Shown: piece by piece, positions 13,626 through 14,807 of the stretch | Numbering within the stretch: the stretch's first letter is position 1 | Layout of the letters: the number at the start of each line of letters is the position of its first letter | From: an uncultured Eubacteriales bacterium | GTDB lineage: Bacteria > Bacillota > Clostridia > Oscillospirales > Oscillospiraceae | Length of the DNA stretch: 14,807 nucleotides | Assembly (NCBI GenBank): GCA_958427375.1 | Contig: CAUABY010000024.1 | Coordinates: forward strand, 1-14,807 | Direction of reading: 5' to 3' | Made by a program: the position numbers and the translations under genes | Notes under the pieces: model-generated | Databases searched by the model: none | Told to the model about the DNA's origin: nothing | Seen by the model: only the letters and a program-made list of their open reading frames with translations

Positions 13626-14582
13626 TTACTTCTTATACCCCGTGCTGAAGTCCACGATATTATTGAGGGCTTCGCCGCGCATCCAGCGGCCGAGATTATC
13701 CACCGCGATATCGACAACGCGCTCAAAAGTATAGGGCAGGTGGTAGTAGCCGGATACATGCGGGGTTATCATTAGATTATCCAGCGCCCAAAGCGGGCTC
13801 TCCGACGGAAGCGGCTCAAGCTCACTGACATCTATACCCGCCATGGCTATCTCACCATTTACAAGCGCATTGTAGAGAACCGTATTCTCCACGGCGTTGC
13901 CGCGGCCGCAGTTGATGAAGATGGCGCTCTTTTTCATCAGGGCAAAGCGCTCCGCGCTGTAGATGTGCATGGTTGCGTTCGTCCCCGGCAGGACGGAGAA
14001 CACCACGTCCGCGCGCGGCAGAAGCTCGTCGAGCTTGTCCATGGTGTACTGCTCGTCAACACAGTCCGCCTTTGCGCTCTCGCGGCGCTTCACGCCAATC
14101 ACGTAGCCGCCGAGCGCCTTGATGATGCGCGCAAAATGGCAGCCAATATCGCCGAGGCCGACGATGAGCACCGTGCTGTCGGTAATAGTGCCGACCGTGC
14201 CGAAGTCCGTCCAGTCGGCCTTCTTCTGCGCGTCTCTATAGAGATGCAGCTTCTTTTGCAGCATAAAGAGCATTGCCGCCGCGTGCTCCGCCACGGCCTT
14301 GCTGTACGCGCCGGTGGAGTTTGTGAGCTTCGTGGTCGGCGCGAGGACGCCGGGCTTTACGTATCTGTCAGCGCCCGCTATATTCAGCTGCAAAAGCTCC
14401 AGATTCTCCGACGCCTTGATAAGCTCCGGCGCGGGAGAGCCGAGAATCACATTTGCCTGCGCAATCTGCTCCGCCGTGGCGTCATTTTCCCCGGTGTATG
14501 TGAACTCGCAGCCCTCGGCCGCTTTTTCAAGTCTCGTCCTGTGCTCCTCATTTATGGGGAGCATGCATAAAATTTTCTTCAT
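13626..14582 (-). CDS. D-isomer-specific 2-hydroxyacid dehydrogenase family protein
   Basis: This 318-residue protein has the full family architecture: an N-terminal substrate domain, then the NAD(P)-binding domain with VGLGDIG (141-147), the hinge region and a return to the substrate domain. Catalytic residues are all visible: Arg227 in NCGRGNAV, Glu256 in DVSELEPLP and His275 in TPHVSG. After beta-2 the sequence GVKRRES (163-169) is basic where NAD-specific enzymes carry an acidic residue, hinting at NADPH preference (inference). The substrate, such as glyoxylate, hydroxypyruvate or a branched 2-keto acid, cannot be told. It starts 11 bases after the NUDIX gene and its RBS is weak (GAGAAAG), which suggests dependence on the upstream gene. 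Ends before the palindrome cluster. Length is normal. Confidence 0.92.
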   Translation of the reverse strand: MKKILCMLPINEEHRTRLEKAAEGCEFTYTGENDATAEQIAQANVILGSPAPELIKASENLELLQLNIAGADRYVKPGVLAPTTKLTNSTGAYSKAVAEHAAAMLFMLQKKLHLYRDAQKKADWTDFGTVGTITDSTVLIVGLGDIGCHFARIIKALGGYVIGVKRRESAKADCVDEQYTMDKLDELLPRADVVFSVLPGTNATMHIYSAERFALMKKSAIFINCGRGNAVENTVLYNALVNGEIAMAGIDVSELEPLPSESPLWALDNLMITPHVSGYYHLPYTFERVVDIAVDNLGRWMRGEALNNIVDFSTGYKK

Positions 14583-14593
14583 GGCTTTCTCAT

Positions 14594-14807
14594 TTATACA
14601 CCCAGTATTCTTGCCGCCTTAAGCAGTGCGGCCTGTGTTTTTACGTCTACAATCTCGCCGCTCATCACCTGTTCAACAAGCTCCGCAAGCGGCCGCTTTT
14701 CCAGATGCAGAAACTCATCCGCATCCAGCTGCTGCTCGCCCTGATGCAGACCCTGCGCAAGATACATGCTTATTTTCTCCGTGCTGTAGGCGATTGCGGT
14801 GTAGAAA
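14594..14807 (-). CDS. NUDIX hydrolase, C-terminal part (cut by window edge)
   Basis: On the minus strand 70 in-frame codons run into the stop TAA at 14594-14596, with the start outside the window. The peptide FYTAIAYSTEKISMYLAQGL, then HQGEQQLDADEFLHLEKRPL and EIVDVKTQAALLKAAR, fits the C-terminal region of ADP-ribose pyrophosphatase-like NUDIX proteins (family pattern: ...DEDEFI...PL...G.I.DAKT..ALL). The NUDIX box itself is not in view. Such enzymes cleave nucleoside diphosphates linked to another moiety. It precedes the dehydrogenase by 11 bases, likely in one transcript. Confidence 0.8.
   Translation of the reverse strand, partial: FYTAIAYSTEKISMYLAQGLHQGEQQLDADEFLHLEKRPLAELVEQVMSGEIVDVKTQAALLKAARILGV

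Noticed and set aside
1..14807. CRISPR arrays, tRNA, rRNA, transposases, phage genes
   Set aside because: No direct repeats with regular spacing, no tRNA-like cloverleaf and no mobile-element protein motifs were seen by eye; a program scan would be the decisive check.

Overview
The window (14,807 bases) looks like the chromosome of a GC-rich, spore-forming, Gram-positive anaerobe of the Clostridia, most likely Oscillospirales or a related gut lineage. This is an inference from five things: a spmA-spmB spore-maturation pair, an AbrB/SpoVT-type regulator with a zinc-ribbon tail, type-II-signal lipoproteins, strong AGGAGG ribosome binding sites with sigma-A promoters lying in AT-rich gaps, and a REP-like CCTCCC/GGGAGG hairpin of a kind I associate with these bacteria. 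No phage, transposase, CRISPR array, rRNA or tRNA was seen.

Layout. (1) Bases 1-1419, plus strand: a membrane protein cut by the window edge, then a second membrane protein with an extracellular-type C-terminal domain, closed by a two-way terminator. (2) Bases 1529-3053: an AbrB-type regulator (minus) diverges from spmA-spmB (plus, ATGA overlap) across an AT-rich gap; the regulator has a near-perfect sigma-A promoter and an inverted repeat at its predicted transcription start. (3) Bases 3233-4111: a stand-alone E2/CAT-like acyltransferase-fold protein with its own promoter and a strong terminator shared with the converging operon. (4) Bases 4172-10152, minus strand: a compact five-gene run, in transcription order secA, yfiH-like laccase-domain protein, orphan family-5 solute-binding lipoprotein, cytidine deaminase, and an 88-residue LysR-type HTH-only protein. 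Junctions are tight, two of them TGATG stop/start overlaps. (5) Bases 10328-11815, plus: a DUF1846 protein, divergent from secA. (6) Bases 11816-12325: a 510-base gene-free stretch with a terminator, a REP-like hairpin and a block resembling a decayed TPP (THI-box) aptamer. (7) Bases 12326-13390, plus: a DUF4349 membrane-anchored lipoprotein. (8) Bases 13391-14807: a cluster of stem-loops, then on the minus strand a D-2-hydroxyacid dehydrogenase preceded by the C-terminal end of a NUDIX hydrolase.

How the parts may work together. In the secA operon, cytidine deaminase and the YfiH-like protein are both nucleoside-salvage or repair enzymes, so secA appears to head a transcript that also carries nucleotide housekeeping, a substrate-binding lipoprotein that itself needs Sec export, and a minimal DNA-binding protein. 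SpmA/SpmB act in spore core dehydration, and the divergent AbrB-type gene is a plausible but untested regulator of them. Most of the window is ordinary core genome. I found no clearly new multi-gene system. The points most worth checking are the HTH-only LysR protein coupled to cdd, the acyltransferase-fold protein lacking the canonical catalytic His, the possible TPP aptamer remnant and the expanded SecA zinc motif.
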